DNA from: Dillenia suffruticosa
Lineage: Eukaryota; Streptophyta; Magnoliopsida; Dilleniales; Dilleniaceae
Assembly: GCA_033439265.1 (NCBI GenBank)
Contig: JAVTVX010000013.1
Location: 22,721,000 to 22,784,999 of the forward strand
Direction of reading: 5' to 3'
Length of the DNA stretch: 64,000 bases
In this document: positions 36,351 to 48,227 of the stretch, in pieces
How the letters are laid out: the number at the start of each line of letters is the position of its first letter
Numbering within the stretch: position 1 is the first letter of the stretch
The notes under the pieces: model-generated
What the model was told of the DNA's origin: nothing
The model's input: the letters and a program-made list of their open reading frames with translations, nothing else
The model's database searches: none
Position numbers and translations under genes: made by a program

Positions 36351-38160
36351 TTCAGCGACAAATTCCGAATTTGTCGCAAAATTAGCCACAAATTCAAATT
36401 TGTCGCTGAATTCGTCGGAAATTAGCGACAAAAACCTAATTCGTCGCTAAATTAATTTATTAAATAATAAAATATAAAATTATTAAATAAAAAATATATA
36501 TTTATATTTTATTTTATTTTATTATATTTCAAATTTAGCGACGAATTCCGAATTTGTCGCTGAATTCAGCGACGAATTCCGAATTGGTCGCTGAATTCAG
36601 CGACGAATTCCGAATTGGTCGCTGAATTCAGCGACGAATTCAGAATTTGTGGCAAAATTAGCCACAAATTCGAATTTGTCGCTGAATTCGTCGCAAATTA
36701 ATTTATTAAATAATAAAATATAAGATTATTAAATAAAAAATATATATTTATATTTTATTTTATTTTATTATATTTCAAATTTAGCGACGAATTCCGAATT
36801 TGTCGCAAAATTAGCCACAAATTCAAATTTGTCGCTGAATTCGTCGGAAATTAGCGACAAAAACCGAATTCGTCGCTAAATTAATTTATTAAATAATAAA
36901 ATATAAGATTATTAAATAAAAAATATATATTTATATTTTATTTTATTTTATTATATTTCAAATTTAGCGACGAATTCCGAATTTGTCGCAAAAATTGGCA
37001 ACAAATTCAAATTTGTCGCTGAATTCGTCGCAAATTAGCGACAAAAACCGAATTCGTCGCTAAATTAATTTATTAAATAATAAAATATAAGATTATTAAA
37101 TAAAAAATATATATTTATATTTTATTTTATTTTATTATATTTCAAATTTAGCGACGAATTCCGAATTTGTCGCAAAAATTGGCAACAAATTCAAATTTGT
37201 CGCTGAATTCGTCGCAAATTAGCGACAAAAACCGAATTCGTCGCTAAATTAATTTATTAAATAATAAAATATAAGATTATTAAATAAAAAATATATATTT
37301 ATATTTTATTTTATTTTATTATATTTCAAATTTAGCGACGAATTCCGAATTTGTCGCAAAATTAGCCACAAATTCAAATTTGTCGCTGAATTCGTCGGAA
37401 ATTAGCGACAAAAACCGAATTCGTCGCTAAATTAATTTATTAAATAATAAAATATAAGATTATTAAATAAAAAATATATATTTATATTTTATTTTATTTT
37501 ATTATATTTCAAATTTAGCGACGAATTCCGAATTTGTCGCAAAAATTGGCAACAAATTCAAATTTGTCGCTGAATTCGTCGCAAATTAGCGACAAAAACC
37601 GAATTCGTCGCTAAATTAATTTATTAAATAATAAAATATAATATTATTAAATAAAAAAAATATATTTATATTTTATTTTATTTTATTATATTTCAATTTT
37701 AGCGACGAATTCCGAATTTGTCACAAAAATTGGCAACAAATTCAAATTTGTCGCTGAATTCGTCGCAAATTAGCGACAAAAACCGAATTCGTCGCTAAAT
37801 TAATTTATTAAATAATAAAATATAACATTATTAAATAAAAAAAATATATTTATATTTTATTTTATTTTATTATATTTCAAATTTAGCGACGAATTCCGAA
37901 TTTGTCGCAAAATTCGCCACAAATTCAAATTTGTCGCTGAATTCGTCGCAAATTAGCGACAAAAACCGAATTCGTCGCTAAATTAATTTATTAAATAATA
38001 AATTATAAAATTATTAAATAAAAAAAATATATTTATATTTTATTTTATTTTATTATATTTCAATTTTAGCGACGAATTCCGAAATTTGTCGCAAAATTCA
38101 GCGACAAATTCAAAATTTGTCGCTGAATTCGCCGCAAATGAGCGACAAAAACCGAATTCG
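36351..38160. repeat. ~183-bp tandem array with three-unit higher-order pattern
   Basis: Unit starts at 36351, 36534, 36780, 36963, 37147, 37331, 37514, 37698, 37882 and 38065. Spacing is 183 or 184 bp, apart from one 246-bp interval where a sub-repeat of GACGAATTCCGAATTGGTCG is amplified. Each unit pairs a GCGACGAATT-rich half with an A+T half (TTTATTTTATTTTATTATAT-type). Seven consecutive units alternate as A, B, B, A, B, B, A, where A (183 bp) has TTAGCCACAAATT and B (184 bp) has TTGGCAACAAATT. This gives a 551-bp higher-order period. Confidence 0.9.
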
Positions 38161-38310
38161 TTGGAAATTAGCGACGATTATTTTTTTGTTGTAAATTTCG
38201 TTGGAAATAGCGAGTAAACAAGTTTTCGTCGCTAAATTCGTCGCAAAATTGCAACAAAAAAAATTAGTCGCTAAATTTCGTCGCAAAAATGATGTTTTTT
38301 TGTAGTGAAA

Positions 38311-39442
38311 GTACACACAGATGTGTTCTAAAATAGTTTATTATTATTTTTATTTATTTATTTATTATAATAAATAATTTAATTCACTTGTAAATATCAC
38401 AAAGTGTAGTGAATCATATAAAATAACTCTCTCCCTATATATATATATATTGTTTTGGGGGTGAGTATCGTATATGATAAATTTTAGTGTTAGTGAGAGG
38501 CTTTAAGAAACTTAATAATAGTTTATGTAAATTAGTAGTTGAAATTTAATATTTGAATTTTTATGAATATCTGTATTTTCGTGAAAAAAAAAGGATGAAT
38601 AATGATATTTAGGGTCATATTATAATTATGAAAAGATTAATAAATTTAAATTTGTGTCTATTAATTTCTTTTTAAAAAATAAAATTTAAATGGATAGTAG
38701 TTCCCTGCATCCTCCTCGTGCTTCGTGATTGTCTTCAAAAATAATATTCTCCTTTCAATTAATTATTATCCTTCGATTAATCTTCACTTCATGTTGCTGA
38801 CAATTGGCCTTTCAACTAATTATTGTCCTTGCAATTAATGATGGTGCTTATAATTAATTACATTGGCCAGAGAGCGTAAGCACACGCGCATGACTTAGGC
38901 GTTGGGAGAAGCAATGCCGTGTCAATATTCCCATGCAAAAGATAAAGAGAGATGGAGTGAGGGAACATGGTGGACCGGAGGGGAAGAAAGCATTTTATAG
39001 GCTCACCAAAATGAGGTATGTTCTCAACACACCAAAACCCACCATTTGCTCACCTTTGATTTTTATATTATCCATAAAATACTCATTAATGTGCACTAAA
39101 TCTCATATCTATTATATTTTCTCCTAATCACGTTTTATGTACATCATTCGCTCTCTCTCTCTCTCGCGCGCGCACACACACAGAGATAACTCTTTTTCAT
39201 GCAAGAGAGAAGAGCCACTAATAACCTTATATTATTTTTTTCATAAGCACTGGACAAACAGCATCAAAAAGAAGCTTAAAGGCTAAGAAACATCACATAA
39301 CATCACCTTCTCAAAACCATAAAAAGTAATAAAACAAAAAGAGACGGGAGGACGAGAGACTGTACAAAGCACAAAATATAAATAAATTAAAGCCATCTTC
39401 TCCTTTAATTTTGCTCCTCATTCTCATTCCTCTCCTTTCTAT

Positions 39443-39445
<3 letters not shown>
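38311..39445. other. Intergenic / Dof promoter region
   Basis: A+T-rich DNA between the CACTA insertion and the Dof leader. It contains an AT run (about 38440-38450), a short CT/CG/CA composite microsatellite (39151-39181), and the presumed Dof promoter. No coding region is recognised. Confidence 0.35.

Positions 39446-39491
<46 letters not shown>
39446..39491. repeat. (CT)n microsatellite in Dof 5' leader
   Basis: About 22 CT units end some 90 bp before the Dof ATG, so they probably lie in the 5' UTR. Length changes here could alter expression, but that is inference. Confidence 0.9.
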
Positions 39492-39494
<3 letters not shown>

Positions 39495-39582
39495 GCAAAC
39501 CCTCCTAGTTGATGTTATTCTAACATCACCATTTGCCACCACAAACACACCATCCTTTACAAAAGAGAAAGATCAAAATACC

Positions 39583-40796
39583 ATGAATTTTTCTTCTATT
39601 CCAGCTTATCTTGATCCAGCCAACTGGCAACAGGTAAGGCGTTTTCCTCTTTAATTTGTATCCATGGCTTCTTTGTCTAAAAAGTGAATTTCAAAAGAAA
39701 AAAACAAATATTCCTAAACCCTTTTGTTATCTCTTCTTGAATATACTGCTTATTTCATATATTTTTGTCTTTGTGCGTCTTAACTTTTCCTCCTAATGTT
39801 TCACAGCAACCAAATAATCAAGCTGGAAGCAGCAGTTCAAATCCTCAGCTCCCAACCCCGCTGCCACCACCACTACCTCCACCACCACACACCGGTGGTG
39901 GAGGTGGTGTGGGCTCAATCCGGCCTGGTTCGATGACCGATCGAGCCCGCTTGGCTAACCTTCCTATGCCTGAAGCAGCCCTAAAATGCCCCAGATGCGA
40001 ATCAACCAATACAAAGTTTTGTTACTACAACAACTACAGTCTTTCACAGCCGAGGCACTTCTGCAAGACCTGCAGAAGATACTGGACACGAGGAGGAGCC
40101 CTAAGGAACGTTCCGGTTGGAGGAGGTTGTAGAAGGAACAAAAGGAGCAAGGGAAGCGGCAGCTCGAAGTCTCCGGCGAGCAGCAGTGACCGCCAATCAG
40201 GTCCTGGCTCTACTAGTGGTAATACCTCGTCCAATAGTGGCTCCACCAGTGATATCATAGGCCTCGGACCACAGATTCCTCCTCTCCGATTTATGGCTCC
40301 TTTGCATCACCTCACAGACTATGGTGCAGGTGAAATAGGGTTGAATTATGGAGGAATTCCACCGCCACCGGTGTCAGTGACTAGTGAGATGAATTTCCAC
40401 TTGGGAAGTAATCTAGCTAGTGGTGGTGGTGGAGGAGGTAGTGGCGGCTCCTTTTTATCGGTTGGGGGTCTTGAGCAGTGGAGGTTACCTCAAGCTCAAC
40501 AGTTTCCATTTTTGGGTGTTGGTGCGGGTTTGGATCCTCCTCTAGGGTTATATCCTATGGAGGGAAGTGTTGTGGAGCAGTCGGGCTTCCCCGGTATTCA
40601 GGTCCGCGGGCCAAAGCTGTCATCAGGTACTGGGGTTACGCAGCTGGCATCCGTGAAGATGGAAGAAAGTAATCCCAACAACTTGCCAAGACAATTGCTT
40701 GGGATTTCAGGAAATGATCAGTATTGGGGCGGTAATTCGTGGTCTACTGATTTTTCAGGTCTTAGCTCATCGGCTTCAACTAGCCATGCTTTGTGA
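39583..40796 (+). CDS. DOF2.4/DOF5.1: Dof zinc-finger transcription factor (DOF2.4/DOF5.1 type)
   Basis: Two exons, 39583-39633 ([17 protein letters not shown]) and 39807-40796, are separated by a 173-bp phase-0 intron and give 346 aa. The Dof domain has the C2C2 finger C78-x2-C81-x21-C103-x2-C106 followed by the basic [18 protein letters not shown] tail, which binds AAAG core sites. The short first exon ending NWQQ, the Pro/Gly-rich stretch before the finger and the C-terminal NDQYWGG match the DOF2.4 (PEAR1)/DOF5.1 (PEAR2) group, mobile regulators of procambial cell division in Arabidopsis. Poly-Gly and Ser-rich regions after the finger are likely disordered. Position next to a GT14 gene supports DOF2.4 (At2g37590) as the counterpart. 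Subgroup assignment is from memory. Confidence 0.93.
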
Positions 40797-41995
40797 ACTT
40801 GTGGTGAAGCTTTTATTTTTGTCAGCACACCTTATTTCTACTGAAGAAAAAACCAACTTAGAAAGACACTAGCACTTTCCTTTTTTTTTTTTTTTTTTAA
40901 TCAAATTACCAAAGTATGACCAAATGCAAAACTCAAACTGGGGGGGAGTTTATACATCTTTGGATGGTGATCAAGTACGTGTTGTCCTTGTTAGGATCAC
41001 TCTTAAAACGCTAGAAATGGTAGGTTTTTTCTTTGTCAATCATTTTGTTTGTTTGATTTCTTCTTTCACGTGTAATGGCATGACTATGTTTCACATTGCT
41101 GTTTGTCTTGGTACCATATTTGGAGTTTGACATATATGACTGGGAGGTTTCAGTTCCAAATTCAAAGTCAAGTGCATTTTACTACACCGAAATTCCATAT
41201 ACACGGAGAATCTCTCAAACTGATTACTTTTCTTCTTTACATTTGATACATTTTTTGAGATTACACTTTAACATTTAAAAACTAAAGCCACCCCTTTTTA
41301 ATCAATATTTGACCTAGAACCTAGTTGTCATACACATAAATTACAAAAAGGAAAGTTTGTGACTAACATCGATCAATTTATTTACGAATCAATGGTTATG
41401 GGAAAATCCTTCGCAATCAAGTTTCATTGTATTAGTTGATAATACATGCATTGTTTTGGAGATTTCTTAGCCGAAATATTTGTGGGTATATAGCTCCAAA
41501 AACCATCGAAAACGCTTCAAGAAGACCGGTTTGTCAAGCTCTGGATGCTGATATATTTATTACTTGACAAAACTCTTGATGTCAAAATGCATGGATCCCT
41601 AAGAAGTGTGCCATGAATAGTTGCAGAAATTAAGGTAAGCCAAGTTTGAGATTTTCAATGCTGTAATATGACATTTCAAAATTTCACTCACTCCTAATCA
41701 AAGTCAGAAACTTTGCTGATTGTTTGTTCAATTTTTATATAATCCCTTTCTTAAACATTTATATAAAAAGCACGCCATACAATCTCTTATATTGTTTGAT
41801 CTATGGACAACCAAAACTACATTTGATATTCAATCAGAGTGCATATGATTTATAGACTCCCGCAATAAATGATTTTTAGTGGGTTTCCAACTTCAGCTTT
41901 CCTGTCATGAATATAAAATTCAAGGTTCAAAATTTTGCTTGCTCCCAATGTACTGAAATGCTATGCGGGTATTTTCTCTATTGTGGTCCAATCTC

Positions 41996-41999
<4 letters not shown>

Positions 42000-42049
<50 letters not shown>
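42000..42049. repeat. (CT)n microsatellite, ~25 units
   Basis: Uninterrupted CT run in intergenic DNA. The Ser-Leu frame crossing it is an artefact. Confidence 0.95.
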
Positions 42050-42050
<1 letters not shown>

Positions 42051-42416
42051 GCTAGTTATGACTTGGGGAAAAAGGGGAAGCTCATCATTTTGCTGAGTTT
42101 CATAAGTGGTCCGAATTCCTAAAATAGAACTAGTTGTTAAAAGATAACTAGGCATGCTCTTTAATCTTAGCCTACGTGGTTTTCGAGACTACTATGTTCT
42201 CTGTTGTACAACTTTGGTCATGTTTTCTAAAGAGGGAATTGTTTGTGTTGGAAAATTCAGAAATAAAAGGATATATTGTCTCAGTACTTAGAGCATTTAA
42301 TCAAAGCTTTGAGGGAAACCGTAGTTGTAGATGCAATGTCACCTTCTCCTATATTCCCCCTCTTAGAAATTTCAAACTTCGACTTGCTTTGGACTTTTCC
42401 ACTACAACCAATGCGA

Positions 42417-42419
<3 letters not shown>

Positions 42420-42481
<62 letters not shown>
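42420..42481. repeat. (GA)n microsatellite, ~30 units
   Basis: Uninterrupted GA run only 370 bp after a CT run of similar length. The two could pair as an inverted repeat. The Arg-Glu frames crossing it are artefacts. Confidence 0.95.
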
Positions 42482-42486
<5 letters not shown>

Positions 42487-44955
42487 TTTTCTATAATGAT
42501 TCTGCAATAATAGTTAATCGTACTAATATTGTTGGAACAAGAAAGAAGACAAGAGTCTCAAAAGACGCCAAAATTGCCACTCAATTCCATATGAAGAATT
42601 TTCGATTTTCGTCTCAGATCACACCAACGAAATCTAAAGTCTGCACTGGGTCAAAGAACACAACCACAATTATTCCAATCCGATAAATCCTATTCTCACC
42701 TAAGACGCGTGGAAAAATATCATGTAATTATTAATAGTGATTTAACTATTATCTCTTAGATTAATCTTGATTTTAATTACGAGAAAGAGCCACACTTGAG
42801 CATTGTCTCATTCATTTCGTACTCGTTCATTATATATAAAATAAAATAAAATAAACAACTTATTGAGTTTAGCTTTGACTACTCGTAAAAATTATATACC
42901 AACATATATTTGCTCATGTGCACCAAGATAGGACCAACCATGCTACTTTCCTTTCATCTTTCCTCTCCCGTCTAACTGTTGTTGTTGTTGTTTGTTTTTG
43001 GACTATGGTTGTCTATTTGGCTTTTTATTTAGTCCTGTGTTCTTTCTGGCTCTGTGTATATTTGTTGGTCATGTTTTCTCAGGTTATGTCTATAGAACAT
43101 AGAGAGAAAAAAAAAAAACAATATACATGTGGACTTCAAGCCTATATTCATGTAATGAGAAAGTGAGTATAAGCAATAAAATTTAAATTACTACAAAATA
43201 AAGAGTTAAAATTCAAGCAAACTAATTTTGTTTTTTACTTCAAATGAAAATTTATACCTCATCAAATTTTCATAAAATTATATAAATGACTTTATGATTC
43301 AAATTAAATATTTTTTAAAAATTAAAACTCTCACATTTACTTGAGTGAAAATAAAGAGTTAAACTTGCCGGAAAGTAACAAAGAAAAAGTGCTTGGCACG
43401 CGCAGAAATGTCGCGTGGAAGCGCGAGAGAATTTTGAAAACCTTAGAATCCGGTTGCCTAGAACCTGATGTTTTACTGGAACTGCCTGCACTGCAGCCTC
43501 GCGGGAGGAGCGGAAATATGTTACTGCATCGAACTGTGGGGAAATTCCTTTATGCTGACGTGGGATTAATTTATTGGTTGATCAATTGGAAGGAATGGTC
43601 CCGTCATGATCGTTCAAGGAGCCTCTTTATTCGGCATGTCTGTTTTTGTTTTCATTTTGCCGTCTTCCAAACTTTCTATCCCTAGCTACCCTTGAAAATT
43701 TTGGACCCAAGTCCAACTTAGTTTTCGAGTTATGCTGTTTTTCTTAATTTTAATCTTGAATATATATATATATATATATATAAATATATTAGAAACATGT
43801 CTAAGAGTAAATCTAATGGGCACCCATTTTGTGCCATGTAGTGTATAGTTCACGTCCAACCTAGTATCCAAGGCATAACATTCTCGGAGTGTTGACGATT
43901 TGTATTATTTAGAAATAATATAGATTAAAGTAAGTTTATTTCTCCAAGAATTTAGCCGGCTCCAATGGATCAAGTAAAAGACTGTTGCTTTGGTGTTAAG
44001 ATGGTGAAGCAAACTACAAGAATTGAAAGTCCAATTTGAAGCAAAGAATTGCATGGATGTTGTTTGGAGGTCAAGTTTTAACTTCTACTCATATAATAAA
44101 TTTTCATAAAAGTGCAGATTGTTTTTTTTTTTTTGTAAATTATAGTAGAAATTTCATAAAATAAAGTAAATGGTTATATCAATACGTTACAAAAGTTCAG
44201 ATAATCTCGATTAAAGTCTTTTTAGACAAACCAAAAAGATAAAATTTATGAAAGTGCAAATAACACGACAGTCAACTGATGAAATAAATCACACACCTTT
44301 TCAACTTCATGAATTAGTCACTTTTAACCTTAATGGTAGGATAAAAGATTCTTCCCGAGGACAACCATAGAAAACTTATTCTCATTTGAGAATTCTAACG
44401 CTAATGAAGGTGAAAAGAATGGTTAGAAATCCTTCCCAAGCTAAGTATACAAATGTATTTGTTGTTGTCTCTTTTGTTTAATTAAACCCTCCCTTGATCT
44501 TTTTTCTTTTCCAAAATTTTGGTTTAGCATGAGGTCGGAGAGAGGGGATTATGGGGTTTGAACACTTGCAACAGTACAACTTGATCTTGATAATTAAATA
44601 ATAAAATCGTACCAAACTAAAATTTCACATATCTTTTCGTTAATCTTTTGTATATTTATAGCATCATTGGGAGTGGGAAGGAAGGTTTTTAGCCCAAGAC
44701 TAATTTACTTGCAAAACAATATTAGTAGCAATGTGTTTGTGTGAGTGCAACAATATAATATCTATTGGCAGTTCAAACCAGAATGGCAGTAGGGAAATGG
44801 TCACGTTGAAAGGAAGGAATCTGGGAGGGGTTGTTTGGATTTGCCTTTTGCAAGACCCAAGGCTGCTTACTAAGAACGAATAAAGCTACCAAATATATTG
44901 CACACCCACACGCCCCCGAGTCACACAATTATAAGCTAGAACTGTCAATAAAGCA

Positions 44956-44956
<1 letters not shown>

Positions 44957-44986
<30 letters not shown>
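44957..44986. repeat. (CT)n microsatellite, interrupted
   Basis: Two CT runs joined by CTTT, in gene-free DNA. Confidence 0.85.
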
Positions 44987-45366
44987 AGAAAACAAGAATA
45001 GTCTAAATGTTTTTGAGAGCAATCAGTGGAGGATGTCGTAGTGATCCCGAAATTGTCTTTCTAAATTCCCGGTGTATATTTTTGTTTCCCTAGGCGTGTT
45101 CAAATTGTTAATCTTGGGAATGGGATAAATATGTTTTACTGTTGGACATCTCTAAAATTATTTTAAAAAAAAATAGAAAAAGAAGAAGAACAGAGAAGGA
45201 TATATATAAAAAGAAAAAGTGAAGGTGTACGAATGAAAGAGGAACTATGGAATTAGAAGAATGAGGGAGGAGGCTCGGAAATCCAAGCCAATACCGAAAT
45301 CTGTTTTCTATCACCTCCCCTATTTTTGATGCCCACATGACTTGGGTATGTGTGAGGGTGATTTAT

Positions 45367-45367
<1 letters not shown>

Positions 45368-45399
<32 letters not shown>
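45368..45399. repeat. (CT)n microsatellite, ~16 units
   Basis: Uninterrupted CT run in gene-free DNA. The Arg-Glu frame on the opposite strand is an artefact. Confidence 0.9.
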
Positions 45400-45402
<3 letters not shown>

Positions 45403-48227
45403 CAGTCTAGAGCACAGTGCCGGAACAGCTTTCGCTTTTGGTAGCATCCTTGTGATGCTATTGTCAATCTCTCTAGAGTGAGTGAGAGAAAGGGATTGAG
45501 ATTCCAATGCACTCTTCAGAGTCCTCACGTTCCCCCACATGTACTCAATCATGCATATGTTTTTTTTTATTCAGAATCTCCCCCCTCTCTCTGGCTTGAG
45601 CGCGCGGGGGCGCACACACACACACACACAACCTAAAATGACGTATCCCCACCCCACCAAAACCCACATGAAACAGCTATGGGGGGTCACACTTGTTGGG
45701 TTCTTGTGTGTTAGGTTGTCAATTTGGCAAGATAAATCCGTGTGGGAGACTAGAGGAGCTTTTGGGAGAGGCCCACCATATGAAGGAAGAAGCTCAAGAT
45801 GTGTCCTTTTATCATGTCTTAAATTTGAAAATGTAGTTCAATAAAATTGATCTCGTGCTTTCAATTGCGTAATAGAATTAATTTGTAAAACGACATAACT
45901 ATTTTCATCTACACTTTGTTATATTGATCCAAGAGTATCACTCCTAAAGTGTTGATCATTTTCTCTCTATTAATCTATTTTCCCTTATTTTAAATCTTTC
46001 TATATGCTAATCTGAGAAATTTTATGATAGAGTTTAAAACAGCATGTGTATAAAATCAAACGTTACATGTTTGCAAAGTCATATTTCTGTGCGACAACAT
46101 TCGGTCTTTTTTTTGTGAAATTTTAAGAATTTTCTGCAAAACCATTTTTTTTGTCTGCAAATTCCTCAGAATTTCACGAAATTTTGCAAAATATTTTTCA
46201 ACATATTTTCTTAGTAAATTTTATTTTGCACCTTCTCCTTTTGGGGAATTTCGATGGAGATGTCCAAAAATTTTGGGGGGGGAAAAAATTAAAGCTTTTA
46301 CTGGCCATTAGATCACAACAAAAAATTGAGTGAGTCCAACACATTAATTCAACTCGGCAATCAATAGACTCATAGTTTACTTTCTTGGTTGTACTTATTT
46401 GTAGATATTAGTAATTTGAGATAAACATGATAAGCATTACATTTTGGCATGATTTGTTGAATTAGTTTTAAGTTGAAGCACTCTTCACCATTTAAAACTT
46501 TTTAAACTTTAAAACTAATTTTTTTAATGCTCGTTGTCATGTTTATAATAATTAATTTGAAATACATATACGTATAAATTTAGATTAGAATTCACATATA
46601 TTGAATTAATACTTTGATTTATATATAGGATCCAAAATAGAACATTAAGATATCTGCCTCTAAATAGGATTCCGTTATATTCTATACTAATGGGTCGTAT
46701 CAATAAGAAATTGGAATGACAATTGAAATGAAATTAATTAACATCTCTTCTCATTTTTCATTTTTTCAAGCGAGAAACTCTTACTATTTTAAAAGTATAC
46801 AGTACTACAATTATGAGGTATACATAATAGATTGCACAAATCCTATATGGGTTGAGATTATTATCAAGAATTGAATTTGATATATAGTTTCCATCAAGTC
46901 ATTTACTTGCACACCAAGTTTTATACAAGATTTATTTTGTTGCACATAAAAATAGAAAGAAGAAAATAAACGTGAATAGGTATATATGCTGGGAGGTCAT
47001 AACGTGGCCATTGGAATGATTTCATAAACTCAAAAAAGACATCCGCCAAAATTTTAGTGAACAAAAAAAATTAAAAATAAATAAATAAACAGTGAGTTTG
47101 GATGTCATTAATGATGGTCTAATAGTAAGTCTGACATGTTTTGTAGTTGAAGATCAACTTTAGAAGGTCGATTAATCATCAAAAATCAAAAATCAATGAA
47201 AAGGGACCAAAGAAAACATCTTTCAATCAATGGGTGGTTTGGTCATCCCTCAGCCTCAACTTTTGTAGGCCAGCAGGCATATTCCATGCACTCTTTCATT
47301 TTGATTTGAATTGATTGACACTGGGTATCCTTTCTGGGCATGTATGATTAGCATCCTATGTTGCCCACCTTTCTTTCTTTTTGAGTCCATAGTCTGAGAT
47401 ATATTTCTAAAAGGGGACATAAAACCCCAACCCCAAAAAAATCTTGGACTGGAACTAAGCAGACCAAATAATAATAAATGTCAACCCAAGCTCAAAAATC
47501 TTTTTATGTAATTATATACAACACTTGAGATTTAAATTAATTTGTAAATATTACAATTCATTGATATTGAAAAATTAAGCTCAATCAAATCAACAAGTGG
47601 AGGAAAAAACCACAAAATCTACATAAAATGATTTAGGAATACGACACTTTGATGGATTAAGGTGGGGGGGCAGTCTTGGCAGTCTTTGCGAAATCACAAT
47701 TTTTCGTCAACATGTCTTTATTTTATTTTTATTATAATTGTAATATTTTCTAACTAAAATAAAAAATTTTACACATAAAAATTTAATTTTTATATAAAAA
47801 ATTAAAATTATCATTAATTTATAATTTTTATTAAAGTTTTATTTAATGTTAATTAAATTCAACTTTAACTTTGTCCGATGATGATGCTCTGATGTATTGC
47901 TAAGAGTCAAATCAGGACTTCACTGCACAATTTAAAATTTCCTCTATAGTCGTCTCATTCAATGGCATCATGTCCACTGCATAGATTTTTTAAATGGGTC
48001 ATACATGGATAGATATATACATATATTGGCCCACGTCTTATTCCTTGTTCCTCGTTGAAGGTAATATACATGTATCGTCTTCATACATACAAAAGAAATT
48101 TTACATTGTGAAAAGAAAAAAAAAATAGTACATCTTGTGTGATAATTTTAAGTTGTCACTAACAATTTAAAAAAAAAAAAAAAACCCAAAATTTAAAATT
48201 TACAAAAATATAGATCAAGAACTGAAT

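Larger units (their letters stand above)
35254..38307. mobile_element. Non-autonomous CACTA (En/Spm) DNA transposon
   Basis: The element is 3054 bp. Its ends are a perfect 15-bp terminal inverted repeat, CACTACAAAAAAACA, and it is flanked by the 3-bp target duplication AAA (35251-35253 and 38308-38310). These are the CACTA superfamily hallmarks. Subterminal regions are packed with direct and inverted copies of a TTTAGCGACGAA-type 12-mer, the kind of motif bound by the element's transposase. There is no transposase frame, so it must be moved in trans. Inside are a GC-rich stretch with a tRNA-like A/B-box module (35876-36060) and a ~183-bp tandem array (36351-38160). The ends still match exactly, which suggests the insertion is not old. 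Confidence 0.92.
40797..48227. other. Large intergenic region, microsatellite-rich, no gene recognised
   Basis: 7.4 kb with the Dof 3' UTR at the left and several long GA/CT repeats, an AT run (about 43764-43784), a short CA run (45613-45630) and many A/T runs. The frame at 43341-43685 (114 codons, less A+T-rich than its surroundings) starts MSENKELNLPESNK, but no domain or homologue is recognised. Nothing else resembles an exon, RNA gene or transposase. Confidence 0.35.

Noticed and set aside
36351-38160. CRISPR-like or centromeric array
   Set aside because: Units are ~183 bp with no short repeat/unique spacer alternation, the host is a plant, and the array lies inside clear CACTA ends. It is an internal transposon repeat.
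42276-42686. Arg-Glu-rich frame over a GA run, taken as a possible charged nuclear protein
   Set aside because: The Arg-Glu stretch is the microsatellite itself and the flanking residues have no conserved motif. The same applies to the Ser-Leu and Arg-Glu frames at 17575, 41907, 45253 and 62808.
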